In this document: positions 45,784 to 54,555 of the stretch, one piece after another
Layout of the letters: the number at the start of each line of letters is the position of its first letter
Numbering within the stretch: position 1 is the stretch's first letter
Assembly: GCF_007991515.1 (NCBI RefSeq)
Contig: NZ_BJYM01000003.1
Location: forward strand, 1-64,000
Reading direction: 5' to 3'
Origin: Oceanobacillus sojae
GTDB lineage: Bacteria > Bacillota > Bacilli > Bacillales > Amphibacillaceae
Length of the DNA: 64,000 nucleotides
The notes under the pieces: generated by a model
The model's input: only the letters and a program-made list of their open reading frames with translations
The model's database searches: none
What the model was told of the DNA's origin: nothing
Made by a program: the position numbers and the translations under genes

Positions 45784-46379
45784 AGAAAAATAAAGCAGAA
45801 ACAGAGCAAACGATACAGAATTTAATAAACATAGCACGGCACCACTTTACAGCATATGGATATGCGAATGCTTCTTTAGAAAAAATCGTCAAAGAAGCAG
45901 GCTTAACAAGAGGTGCTTTATATCATCATTTTAAGAATAAAAAAGGACTTTTTCTTGCCGTATTTGAAGCAGTTCAAGAAGAAGTAGGAGGCTATGTAGA
46001 GGCAGCTGCAGCGCAAAGTAAGGATAGCTGGGAGCAATTAGTCAATGGATGTCAGGCTTTTCTGGAAGGAGCCGTAGAATCACATAACCAGCGTATCCTC
46101 TTAATTGATGGACCAGCAGTATTAGGCTGGGATACATTTCGGAAAATGGACGAAAAATATTCAATGAATTCTTTAAAAGAACAATTACAATCAATGCAGG
46201 AGCAAAACCAAATAAAGTCTCTTTCTGTAGAAGCGATGACACATTGTCTTTCCGGAGCAATGAATGAAGCGGTATTATGGATTGCTAACCATCTTGACCG
46301 GAAAATGGATGTAATAGAAGAAGCGATGATTGTTTTACGGCATTTGTTAGAAGGATTAAGAGAAGAACAAAACAAATGA
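45780..46379 (+). CDS. TetR/AcrR family regulator
   Basis: 199 residues. The N-terminal HTH (ASLEKIVKEAGLTRGALYHHFKNKKGLFLAVFEAV) is typical; the C-terminal domain has a TetR_C type with many polar residues for a ligand pocket. Its start is coupled to the repair-like gene (ATGA). It likely binds the operator at 44492 and regulates its own operon. Confidence 0.9.
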   Translation: MKKNKAETEQTIQNLINIARHHFTAYGYANASLEKIVKEAGLTRGALYHHFKNKKGLFLAVFEAVQEEVGGYVEAAAAQSKDSWEQLVNGCQAFLEGAVESHNQRILLIDGPAVLGWDTFRKMDEKYSMNSLKEQLQSMQEQNQIKSLSVEAMTHCLSGAMNEAVLWIANHLDRKMDVIEEAMIVLRHLLEGLREEQNK

Positions 46380-46465
46380 AAACCTGACAATTAGAAGTGG
46401 AAAATGTATAATAACCTTGCAAAATAGCGAAGGGGACAGTTATGGCATGACTAACAAATTTAAAG

Positions 46466-46502
46466 AGCTTTAAAGCCCTTTAAAGCTTGTATCCTCTTTT
46501 TT
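46466..46502 (+). terminator. Terminator of the VOC-AlkC-TetR operon
   Basis: The perfect 10-bp stem AGCTTTAAAG/CTTTAAAGCT with a two-base loop is followed 7 bases later by CTCTTTTTT. Confidence 0.65.
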
Positions 46503-46633
46503 ATGTAAAAGATTAATAAAAATGAAGTATAGTAAATATTAAATGAACGGTTAATAAATCAAAGCCGTAAGAAAATGAATAGACTTCTGTTTGCTATAAA
46601 ATAACACAAATTTTTAACTTTATATGTTAATTT

Positions 46634-47032
46634 TCAGACCCATTTAATAGCCTTAACTGTTGTACCTTTTCCACTTCCTGATTGGATTTCAAATTCATCC
46701 ATCAATCGCTTAACACCTGGAAGTCCTGCCCCGAGACCTCCCGAAGTAGTATAGCCATCCTGCAATACTAACTTGATATCGCTGATCCCCGGGCCAGAGT
46801 CAGCAGCGATCATAATTATGCCTTTTTGATTAAACGCGTCAATGACTTCAAAGGAAATCTGTCCTTTACCTGCATATAGATAAATGTTGCGGGCCAATTC
46901 AGATATTGCCGTGGTAATACGTGCCTGATTAACCGTACTGAAGCCAATCTGTTTTGCTATATTCCTGCCTACCTGTCTGGCCTGAACAATATCTAATTCC
47001 TTATTGATGTTCACAGTTGATTGAGTTTTCAT
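46634..47032 (-). CDS. RsbT-like serine kinase / anti-sigma factor
   Basis: 132 residues with the GHKL ATPase fold: TAISELARNIYLYAGKG holds the N-box, DSGPGISD the G1 box, GGLGAGLPGVKRLMDEFEI the later boxes. This is the RsbT type that activates the stressosome-SigB pathway in Bacillus. It is alone here, without rsbR, rsbS or rsbU. GGAGGA lies 7 bases before the ATG. Confidence 0.88.
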   Translation of the reverse strand: MKTQSTVNINKELDIVQARQVGRNIAKQIGFSTVNQARITTAISELARNIYLYAGKGQISFEVIDAFNQKGIIMIAADSGPGISDIKLVLQDGYTTSGGLGAGLPGVKRLMDEFEIQSGSGKGTTVKAIKWV

Positions 47033-47233
47033 AGTCTAGTCCTCCAGTTCTTGATAAAGTTTTATATTCCTTGCTTCAGATTAAGAACGATTGGAAATCG
47101 CTGGAGATGTATACCTGAATCAATCAGTATTATTGCGAATGAAAGCCAAATACCAGTTTGCCCCTTTTAATGAATAGTGTATCTATAATCATTGTTCTCA
47201 CTGTCTGAATTCCTTTTTATTATTTAATTTAAT

Positions 47234-47273
47234 TTTAAAAAAAGCCGAAAAGGATACGATACCCTTTTCGGCT
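47234..47273 (-). terminator. Terminator of the DUF2294 gene
   Basis: On the minus strand AGCCGAAAAGG pairs with CCTTTTCGGCT, followed by TTTTTTTAAAATT. Confidence 0.9.
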
Positions 47274-47285
47274 TATGTCTTAGCT

Positions 47286-47999
47286 CTATTGTCTAGACAT
47301 TTCCACCATATTATTTTTTGGTTTAAGTATAAAGATAACAAAGCCTGTATCATTTTCAAAATCCCAGTCTACGAATACATCTTGTATTTCCTGATGAAGT
47401 ACAGACTCTAAGAATTTTTTATCAATTAAACTCTTTTCCAGCTTCCGTTTTGACAGCCTGAGCTGATTTTCAAAGCCGGAACGGATAAGCTCCTGTTCAA
47501 TCAGGACAAAAATGTCCTCCCGTCTGGAGACTAATGTGCGAGAGTTGAGCATACATGATGTAAGCTTTCTTGGAGACTTTTGCGCTTTTTGTGTAAAACG
47601 GCTAATCTCCGCGTGAACCTGTTCTTTTGCTGGATAACTAAGATAGTTCCCGGTTGTTTCATCTAAGTTGGAATTAAGTTCTGCAAAGAGAATTCCGTTT
47701 CTATTTTCTGTTGACCAGTCATAGTAGATTTTGTCTACTTGTACTCCTGCCTGTGAGGAAATAATAGATTGTATTTCCGGCGTCAGTTCCTTCATTAACA
47801 GGTCACGGGTTTCCTGAAATTTTAATTCGTTTTCCTGCTTCAGCAGAATTCTTTCCATTGGAGCTAAAAAGTTTCGTAAATAAATAGTGATGTATGGTTT
47901 TGCTATAGATACAAAAATTGCCTCCGGTCCTTTTCCGAAATTATCTCGAAATAGTTTACCGATTGCACTGGATATTCCAGATTCTACTGTTTTTTCCAC
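47286..47999 (-). CDS. Tandem DUF2294 protein
   Basis: 237 residues holding two DUF2294 units: residues 5-105 (SAIGKLFRDNFGKGPEAIFVSI and on) and about 120-230. Each has the conserved aromatic and acidic pattern ending in a DWSTENRNGILF or DWDFENDTGFVIF segment. The function is unknown. GTG 47999 stands behind AAAAGGAG, while a longer frame upstream lacks a site. It lies upstream of the rsbT-like gene on the same strand. Confidence 0.82.
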   Translation of the reverse strand: MEKTVESGISSAIGKLFRDNFGKGPEAIFVSIAKPYITIYLRNFLAPMERILLKQENELKFQETRDLLMKELTPEIQSIISSQAGVQVDKIYYDWSTENRNGILFAELNSNLDETTGNYLSYPAKEQVHAEISRFTQKAQKSPRKLTSCMLNSRTLVSRREDIFVLIEQELIRSGFENQLRLSKRKLEKSLIDKKFLESVLHQEIQDVFVDWDFENDTGFVIFILKPKNNMVEMSRQ

Positions 48000-48772
48000 T
48001 TGTTTTCTCCTTTTGGGTATAATCAATTTATATCTATATTCGCCGCGAAAATAGGAGTATGCTTCGATTTCTATTAGTATGATTGATAGAGCATGAAAAA
48101 ACATTTTAAGGACCGTACATTATTTTACAATCCCTGTGATAACTATACCATTAATTTTGTGTGTTGGAAAATTATTTTGATTCAAAAAATATAGCGGTAT
48201 CTTTTATGTGATAGAAATTTTGGTGCATTATTCCCTTGGGAAAATTCCTTTTTTTGGTACCATATGAATATATGATGAAAAAATTGAAAAAATAACCACT
48301 TGTCAATTAATTTACATTAAACTTTCATAGTGTTATCATATTCAGTATTCGACTTTTACGCATGGAAATAAACGGGAGAAGCAGTACCACCTGACGAGCC
48401 AAAAGCAAGTATGCGAAAAAGGTTTTATTTTCAAAGCAGGGAGTAGAAATCCATTTGAAAATAGAAGCAGTGCAATTAAAGAAAAACAATGTCATTGCTG
48501 CATGACATAAATATTTATATATGTTTATTTTTTAAAGTTGATTTTATTTCATTTTAGCATTTGCTTATATGGTCATCAATCAAGGGTACCTCTTCTATTT
48601 GGCAGTTTTACGATTTCAGTAAACGAAAACCAGACGGTGAGGTATTTTTAAATTGTTAGAATATTTATTTAAGAGTATCAATTTCTCTAATTTGATGCTG
48701 GAGTAATATTTGAGGCTATATTATGAATTGCGAAGGGTGAATCAATTTAAATAGAAAGGGACAGGAAATATT
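48000..48772. other. Long intergenic region upstream of the peptide transporter
   Basis: These 773 bases hold no convincing gene. TATTTTCAAA (48426-48435) faces TTTGAAAATA (48454-48463), a 10-bp hairpin with an 18-base loop. No T-box or other riboswitch sequence could be recognised. Confidence 0.55.
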
Positions 48773-50254
48773 ATGACAACAAAAAATTCAGAAGATATCC
48801 TTAAGAGTATTCCGCAAAAAGGTTTTTTCGGACATCCTAAAGGTTTATTTACATTATTCTTCACAGAGTTTTGGGAGAGATTTTCATACTATGGTATGAG
48901 AGCAATCTTACTTTACTATATGTATTATGCAATAAAAGATGGCGGGCTGAATCTGGATAAAGGAACAGCTGCTTCCATTATGGCTATTTATGGCTCACTT
49001 GTATATATGTCAGGAATTATTGGCGGTTGGATTGCTGACCGCTTGCTTGGTACAAAGAGAACTGTCTTCTATGGCGGAATATTGATTATGGCAGGTCATA
49101 TTGCCTTATCTTTCCCAGGAGGAGTCACAGCTCTGTTTGTATCCATGGGCTTAATTGTTATTGGTACAGGACTGTTAAAACCGAATGTATCTAATATCGT
49201 CGGAGATTTATATGATAAAGAAGATCCACGTACCGATGCCGGTTTTAGTATATTCTATATGGGTATTAACCTTGGCGGTTTAATTGCACCATTTATTGTC
49301 GGAACACTCGGGCAAAAATATAATTTCCATCTTGGATTTGGGGTAGCAGCCCTGGGTATGCTTGTTGGGCTTATTATTTTCTTGGCTACCAGAAAGAAAT
49401 ATTTAGGGATTGCTGGTTCTTATGTGCCTAACCCATTATCACCTGAAGAAAAGAAATCTGTATTTCTGAAATTTGGAATCAGTGCCATCGTAATTGTTAT
49501 TGTTGGTGCTATTCTGATTTCTAACGGTATTTTAACCATTGATGGATTTATCATGTTAGTAAGTATACTAGGGATAATTATTCCTATTATTTACTTTTTA
49601 GTGATGTATTTCAGCAAAAAAACAACAAGTCAGGAACAAAAGAGTTTACTTGCTTATATTCCATTATTCCTTGCAGCAATGGTGTTCTGGGCAATCCAGG
49701 AGCAAGGGGCAGTTATCCTGGCACAATACGCTGATGAACGGACAAGGTTATCATTTGCCGGTTTTTCCTTGCAATCATCTTGGTTCCAATCATTCAACCC
49801 ATTATTTATTGTATTGTTAGCACCAGTATTTGCAGCGCTATGGATGAAGCTTGGCAAAAGACAGCCATCCACACACAAAAAATTCTCATTAGGTTTGATT
49901 TTTGCTGGTCTTTCTTTCTTGATTATGATCATTCCTGCAATTTATGCAGGGCCTGATGCGCTTGTCAGCCCAATATGGTTAGTGCTCAGCTTTTTAATTG
50001 TTGTCTTTGGTGAATTATGCTTATCACCAGTTGGTTTAGCAGCCACAACGAGGATGGCTCCTGCGGCATTTTCCGCACAGACAATGAGTCTATGGTTCTT
50101 ATCTAATGCTTCAGCACAGGCAATTAACGCACAAATCGTTAAATTATATAGCCCTGAAACAGAGATTATGTACTTTGGAATCATTGGCGGAATTGCTGTA
50201 TTGCTTGGTGTTGTTCTATTCTTATCCTCCTCTTTCTATAAAAAGAGAGCGTAG
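48773..50254 (+). CDS. POT family di/tripeptide transporter
   Basis: 493 residues, 12-14 membrane segments. FFTEFWERFSYYGMRA near 29 is the ExxERFxYY motif of proton-coupled peptide transporters, and GGWIADRLLGTKRT the loop motif. It would take up di- and tripeptides. AGGGACAGG lies before the ATG. The similar DtpT protein of lactic acid bacteria has about the same length. Confidence 0.92.
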   Translation: MTTKNSEDILKSIPQKGFFGHPKGLFTLFFTEFWERFSYYGMRAILLYYMYYAIKDGGLNLDKGTAASIMAIYGSLVYMSGIIGGWIADRLLGTKRTVFYGGILIMAGHIALSFPGGVTALFVSMGLIVIGTGLLKPNVSNIVGDLYDKEDPRTDAGFSIFYMGINLGGLIAPFIVGTLGQKYNFHLGFGVAALGMLVGLIIFLATRKKYLGIAGSYVPNPLSPEEKKSVFLKFGISAIVIVIVGAILISNGILTIDGFIMLVSILGIIIPIIYFLVMYFSKKTTSQEQKSLLAYIPLFLAAMVFWAIQEQGAVILAQYADERTRLSFAGFSLQSSWFQSFNPLFIVLLAPVFAALWMKLGKRQPSTHKKFSLGLIFAGLSFLIMIIPAIYAGPDALVSPIWLVLSFLIVVFGELCLSPVGLAATTRMAPAAFSAQTMSLWFLSNASAQAINAQIVKLYSPETEIMYFGIIGGIAVLLGVVLFLSSSFYKKRA

Positions 50255-50353
50255 CATGATTGAATCGAGCATATCCAAAAAATAGTCACATCACGGCTTA
50301 CCAGACAGTTATATGACAACTCTTAAAAAGGGGCAGGTCATTATATATTTCTT

Positions 50354-50393
50354 AAAAAACCGCTTCTGCTTATCAAGTATGGAGCGGTTTTTT
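50354..50393 (+). terminator. Rho-independent terminator
   Basis: AAAAAACCGCT pairs with AGCGGTTTTTT around an 18-base loop, 100 bases after the peptide transporter. Confidence 0.88.
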
Positions 50394-50571
50394 GGGGTTA
50401 ACGAATAGTACTGTAATAATTGAATGATGGAGAAAATGAAATTCTCTGTATTACTATATTTGACAGAGCTTCTTTTTTAACGTAAAACAAAGAAGAGCTT
50501 GGACATTATTGCTTAAACTTTATTTAAAAGTAATATTTGATTTGTTTATGATTTCAGAAAGAGGTGTACAT

Positions 50572-51723
50572 ATGTCGGTGTATATCATGCCAATCCAAAC
50601 AGCGGCTATCATATTTCTCCTATTGTCCGTATTTCTAACAATCCCTTGGCTGATCTATGTTTATAGAAAATATGGTTACTTAAGTATTTGGGCTTCTATC
50701 GTAGCTTTTTCTTTTATTTTTTACCTGTTATCCGCTTTATTTTTAGTGCTGCTGCCTTTACCGGATACTCGAAATACCTGTGCTTTGCAGCCGCCCGACA
50801 CAGTACATTATTCGCTTATACCATTTTCTTTTATAACAGATACAATAAATAGCAGCAAAATTATTTGGACACAACCTGCAACCTATATGCAGATATTTAA
50901 ACAGGGTGCATTTTTGCAGGCAGCCTTTAATATTCTGTTACTATTGCCGTTGGGAGTCTATTTAAGATACTTTCTCCAGAATAAACATTATTGGAAGCGT
51001 GCGTTAGGGTTGGGGTTTGGTTTGTCTCTTTTCTTTGAGATTACACAGGTAACAGGAATTTACGGAATATATAATTGTCCTTACCGTATATTCGATGTGG
51101 ATGATCTGATTTTAAATAGTACAGGGGCATTATTTGGGTTTCTTATTGCTCCAATGATACTTGCTTTATTCCCGTCTAAAAAAAATCTTCTTGTCAAGAG
51201 GGATAAAATACAGGAGAGCCAAGTAGTCCGCCCATTAGCTCAGCTGCTAGCAGTTTTCATCGATTTTATGCTTGTTTATATCAGCTGGAGTCTGACATTA
51301 GGGCTATTTATATCGAATGAGATGGTTGAATTTATTTATAAAACAGCCGGCTTTCTTGTTGTTTATTTTATTGTGCCTCTTTTATGGGATGGGAAAACAG
51401 CAGGGACAGGTATTCTGAGATTTGAACTTACTGACTCAGAAGGCGATGTACCTAAATGGCAGGCTATGTTTAAAAGGATGTTTGCCCTTTTTGTACCTTG
51501 GGTATTATCCGCATTTTTAAATATATTGACGGCAATTGAACTGGATATGAATTCGGAGATGTATGTTTATCATGTATGGCTTACAGTGGCTGTGTTCGGT
51601 TTTCTCGTTATAATGTGGATGGTTTTAGTTATTCATGCTATTTACATCATTTCTAAAAAAGGGAAGCGTACCTTTTATTACGACTACGCCTCTGGTATAA
51701 CACCGAGAAAAGACTTGGATTAA
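50572..51723 (+). CDS. VanZ-RDD fusion membrane protein
   Basis: 383 residues. Residues 1-200 form a VanZ-like domain (LPLGVYLRYFL, FEITQVTGIYG and FDVDDLILNSTGALFGF are hallmark blocks); residues 215-370 an RDD domain (R-AQLLAVFIDFMLV, then D-TAGTGILRFEL). RDD proteins are membrane proteins linked to sodium-proton exchange or unknown roles. VanZ itself gives low-level teicoplanin resistance. AGAGGTG sets ATG 50572. It stands alone. Confidence 0.85.
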   Translation: MSVYIMPIQTAAIIFLLLSVFLTIPWLIYVYRKYGYLSIWASIVAFSFIFYLLSALFLVLLPLPDTRNTCALQPPDTVHYSLIPFSFITDTINSSKIIWTQPATYMQIFKQGAFLQAAFNILLLLPLGVYLRYFLQNKHYWKRALGLGFGLSLFFEITQVTGIYGIYNCPYRIFDVDDLILNSTGALFGFLIAPMILALFPSKKNLLVKRDKIQESQVVRPLAQLLAVFIDFMLVYISWSLTLGLFISNEMVEFIYKTAGFLVVYFIVPLLWDGKTAGTGILRFELTDSEGDVPKWQAMFKRMFALFVPWVLSAFLNILTAIELDMNSEMYVYHVWLTVAVFGFLVIMWMVLVIHAIYIISKKGKRTFYYDYASGITPRKDLD

Positions 51724-51802
51724 GGACTCACATAGCAGGCTGAGAAAATGAAATTATCCAGATTGGTTGCAAAGCTTTCCATGCAAAATCAATACAGATT
51801 AG

Positions 51803-51832
51803 GACTAAACTCTCTCGGGGTTTAGTCTTTTT
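51803..51832 (+). terminator. Rho-independent terminator
   Basis: GACTAAAC and GTTTAGTC (51803-51810, 51820-51827) pair, with CTC/GGG in the loop, followed by TTTTT. Confidence 0.85.
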
Positions 51833-51988
51833 GTGTGAAAAAAACAGAGCAGCAGTACAAAGCCTGAGGCAAAAGAGATTCCATTATAGTACAGGACAAA
51901 TAAATTTATTCTGATATAATAGTAAAAAAGTAAGCCGTTAAATAAGCTGATTTTCCATTAACAGCCCAGATATTCTCAAAGAAAATGA

Positions 51989-52017
51989 TTGAAAACGATA
52001 AATCAATATGATATAGT
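51989..52017 (+). promoter_or_regulatory. Sigma-A promoter of the hisS leader
   Basis: TTGAAA at 51989-51994 and TATAGT at 52012-52017 are 17 bases apart. The expected start near 52024 would put the leader ORF's ribosome-binding site at about +6 to +13. Confidence 0.65.
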
Positions 52018-52041
52018 AATCCAAAATCAGGGGTGGACATT

Positions 52042-52095
52042 ATGGATTTCGTCAACACACTATATTCATTCTCACTATTACATCATATCAGATAG
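52042..52095 (+). CDS. Candidate 17-aa His-rich leader peptide of hisS
   Basis: ATG 52042 stands 5 bases behind AGGGGTGG and opens 17 codons (MDFVNTLYSFSLLHHIR) ending at TAG 52093-52095. Codons 14 and 15 are tandem CAT (52081-52086), followed by ATC, AGA and stop. The stop codon overlaps the base of the first hairpin downstream. The arrangement is that of a ribosome-mediated attenuator sensing histidine supply. Two His codons are far fewer than the seven of enteric his leaders, so this is a hypothesis. Confidence 0.5.
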   Translation: MDFVNTLYSFSLLHHIR

Positions 52096-52143
52096 CCTTG
52101 CTAACGATTTTAATTTTGAAAAAAATCGAATTAGGAAGGCTAT
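52092..52143 (+). promoter_or_regulatory. Hairpin 1 of the hisS leader
   Basis: The 13-base arms 52092-52104 and 52131-52143 pair with one mismatch, and CGATTTT/AAAATCG extends the stem inside. It begins at the leader-ORF stop codon, so a ribosome there would disrupt it. Confidence 0.6.
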
Positions 52144-52151
52144 TATTCATG

Positions 52152-52199
52152 AAATCGCATTTGAATTAAGTTTAATACTTAACTCAAATGCGATTTTTG
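52152..52199 (+). terminator. Terminator (attenuator) upstream of hisS
   Basis: The 19-base arms 52152-52170 and 52178-52196 pair with one mismatch around a 7-base loop and end in ATTTTTGT. It lies only 25 bases before the hisS ATG, with AGGAGG between. Its position inside the leader, before the first gene, suggests attenuation. Confidence 0.75.
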
Positions 52200-52223
52200 T
52201 CTATAAAACAGGAGGCCGGGAAA

Positions 52224-53507
52224 ATGAAGAAAATGAATTATCAAAATGTAAAAGGAACACAGGATTATTTACCAGAGTCGGAAAGCATACGGAGAAATAT
52301 CAGGAGGACATTAGAGGATGTATTCGTCCAATATGGCTGTCAGCCGTTGGAAACACCTATCTTAAATTACACGGAATTACTTGCTTCTAAATATGGCGGC
52401 GGAGCGGAAATATTAGAGGAGATGTATACCTTAACGGACAGAGGAGAAAGAGATTTAGCATTACGGTATGACCTCACTATCCCATTTGCAAAAGTCGCAG
52501 CAATGAACCCGACATTGAAGATGCCCTTCAAGCGGTATGAAATTGGCAAGGTATTTCGGGATGGCCCAATAAAAACAGGAAGGTTTCGGGAATTTACACA
52601 GTGTGATGTTGATATTGTCGGGGTAGATTCACAAATAGCAGAAGCGGAATTAATGACGATGGCACTGGATGCTTTTGATAAACTTGGACTAAAAGTGAAA
52701 ATCCAATTCAATAACAGGAAACTATTAACCGGGGTGCTTGAACTGTTTGGTGTGGAAGCGGCAAAAATAAACAAAGTAGTACTGATATTGGATAAGCTTG
52801 AAAAAGTAGGAGTAGATGCTGTTATAGGTGAGCTTGATAAGCAGGGACTGTCAGGTGCATCCATCCGCTCGATTAAACAGTTTTTGACAGATGGAAATAA
52901 TACTAGTTTCGGCTATTTTGAAACCCTCTTTGCCCCAAATGAACAGATTAAACAGGGGCTCCAGGAGCTGAAAGAGCTAAAGTCGTATGTGGATTATCTT
53001 GATATCAATGAGCAATGTGAGTTTAATCCATTTTTAGCAAGGGGATTAGATATATATACAGGTACCGTTTATGAAGTATTCTTAGCCGATCAATCTATTA
53101 CATCCAGCATAGGAAGCGGTGGAAGATATGATAATGCAATCGGCGGACTGATGGGGGCGGATGAAACCTTCTCTACCGTTGGAATCTCTTTTGGGCTGGA
53201 CGTGATTTATACAGCTATGTCAGCATCTGGTGCAAGCCGAAAGCCTGGCAAAGAGATAGATTATTATATTATCCCGTTAGGCACACAAAAAGAAGCTTTA
53301 TTAGTGGCCAAACACTTAAGAAATAAAGGGTATAAAGCAGAGGTGGAGATGGGAAATAAAAAGATAAGCAAAGCGTTGGAAAGAGCGAATAAGGAAAAAA
53401 TCCGCAATGTTATCATTATTGGAGAAAACGAAGTGAAAAATAACCAGTTTAAGGTGAAGAATATGCTGTTGGGAGAAGAAATTATAGAGCCATTTCCGTT
53501 TCTTTGA
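52224..53507 (+). CDS. hisS: Histidyl-tRNA synthetase
   Basis: 427 residues, usual length for HisRS. VKGTQDYLPESESIRR at the start, motif 2 FKRYEIGKVFRDGPIKTGRFREFTQCD, the histidine loop LARGLDIYTGTVYEVF and motif 3 SIGSGGRYDNAIGG and VGISFGLD are present; a short anticodon-binding domain follows. GGAGGCCGGGAAA before ATG 52224 sets the start. It is not followed by aspS, the usual Bacillus arrangement, and so may be a second copy or a relocated one. Its expression appears controlled by the leader at 51989-52199. Confidence 0.93.
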   Translation: MKKMNYQNVKGTQDYLPESESIRRNIRRTLEDVFVQYGCQPLETPILNYTELLASKYGGGAEILEEMYTLTDRGERDLALRYDLTIPFAKVAAMNPTLKMPFKRYEIGKVFRDGPIKTGRFREFTQCDVDIVGVDSQIAEAELMTMALDAFDKLGLKVKIQFNNRKLLTGVLELFGVEAAKINKVVLILDKLEKVGVDAVIGELDKQGLSGASIRSIKQFLTDGNNTSFGYFETLFAPNEQIKQGLQELKELKSYVDYLDINEQCEFNPFLARGLDIYTGTVYEVFLADQSITSSIGSGGRYDNAIGGLMGADETFSTVGISFGLDVIYTAMSASGASRKPGKEIDYYIIPLGTQKEALLVAKHLRNKGYKAEVEMGNKKISKALERANKEKIRNVIIIGENEVKNNQFKVKNMLLGEEIIEPFPFL

Positions 53508-53543
53508 ATAAGCTGCCAGCTGTAATATATTTAAATTTATGAA

Positions 53544-53587
53544 GGCAGGAAACCATTTTGAGGATTTCTTTAAAATAGATTCCTGCC
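53544..53587 (+). terminator. Terminator-like hairpin after hisS
   Basis: GGCAGGAA (53544-53551) pairs with TTCCTGCC (53580-53587), with further pairing inside; the T run is weak (AACTGTTTTG). It lies between the convergent hisS and methyltransferase genes. Confidence 0.6.
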
Positions 53588-53633
53588 AACTGTTTTGAAT
53601 CAAATCTTATTTCATTCTGTTCTAACAGATTTT

Positions 53634-54410
53634 TTACCCATTCTTTATACCAACGACACGGAGTCTCTTATAATCCGCAATCCATTGGCCATCTTGGTAT
53701 AGAGTTTCCTTTAGGTTATTTTCTACGTGTATCATTACATGCTCTTGTATAGCTTCCGGCTGGTTTTCGAAGATATTTCCACAGAACATTTTCATCCAAT
53801 TCCGCAATCCCGTCTCGCCTTCTAAAGGTGTCGGCCGGTCGAAATGTTGGGCAAATGTCACATGGAATCCGGTTTTCTCCATCAAGGTTGTGTACTTGCC
53901 GATGCTTGGGAAGTACCAGGGGAATTGGTCTGGTGTATAGGGAATTCCTGCTTTTTTTATCTGAAGGATAATTTCATTTGTAATGATTTGAACATTATCT
54001 TTACCTCCAAATTCTGCAACAAACCTCCCGCCGGATTTCAGGCTGTTATAGATGTGTTGAAGTGCCTCCTCAGGCTGTTTTACCCAATGAAGTGTTGCAT
54101 TTGAGAAAACGGCATCAAAAGAATTATTGTATTCAAGCTCTAGAACATCTTTCGCTATAAACGTTACATCAGGATATTTAATGTTTGCCTGATGAACCAT
54201 GTTCTCTGATTTATCAACCCCTGTTACATGGGCACCATGCTGATAGATTTTATGGGCCAGGTCTCCTGTACCGCACCCTATATCGAGAATCTGCTCTTCT
54301 TCTACAGGGGATAAAAGCTCTAATAAATGACTGCCAAACTTTGATACAAACGAATGATTCCCGTCGTACAAATCTGCATTCCAAATATCTTTTACATGAT
54401 GATGTTCCAT
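53634..54410 (-). CDS. Class I SAM-dependent methyltransferase (trans-aconitate-type)
   Basis: 258 residues. ILDIGCGTGDLAHKIYQHGAHVTGVDKSENMV near 37 is motif I and acidic loop; FDAVFSNATLHWVKQPEEAL near 97 recalls the trans-aconitate methyltransferase group. AAGGAGGAG lies 5 bases before the ATG. The substrate is unknown. Confidence 0.87.
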   Translation of the reverse strand: MEHHHVKDIWNADLYDGNHSFVSKFGSHLLELLSPVEEEQILDIGCGTGDLAHKIYQHGAHVTGVDKSENMVHQANIKYPDVTFIAKDVLELEYNNSFDAVFSNATLHWVKQPEEALQHIYNSLKSGGRFVAEFGGKDNVQIITNEIILQIKKAGIPYTPDQFPWYFPSIGKYTTLMEKTGFHVTFAQHFDRPTPLEGETGLRNWMKMFCGNIFENQPEAIQEHVMIHVENNLKETLYQDGQWIADYKRLRVVGIKNG

Positions 54411-54555
54411 AACCGCTCCTCCTTAAATTGTAACCATGGACTAAATTTGCAAGTATTAATTGTATTATAGTGAATTTAGCTTATAATGAAAAATGAAATA
54501 ATTTATATATTTTAATAACGGATTGTTATAAGTGTTCGGGAGGAGAAGTATTAAA

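Noticed and set aside
48105-48772. Riboswitch or T-box upstream of the peptide transporter
   Set aside because: The gap is long and has a 10-bp hairpin, but no T-box sequence or known riboswitch core could be identified.
52188-52223. Longer N-terminus of hisS from an upstream start
   Set aside because: It would begin inside the terminator stem; ATG 52224 with GGAGG is the fitting start.
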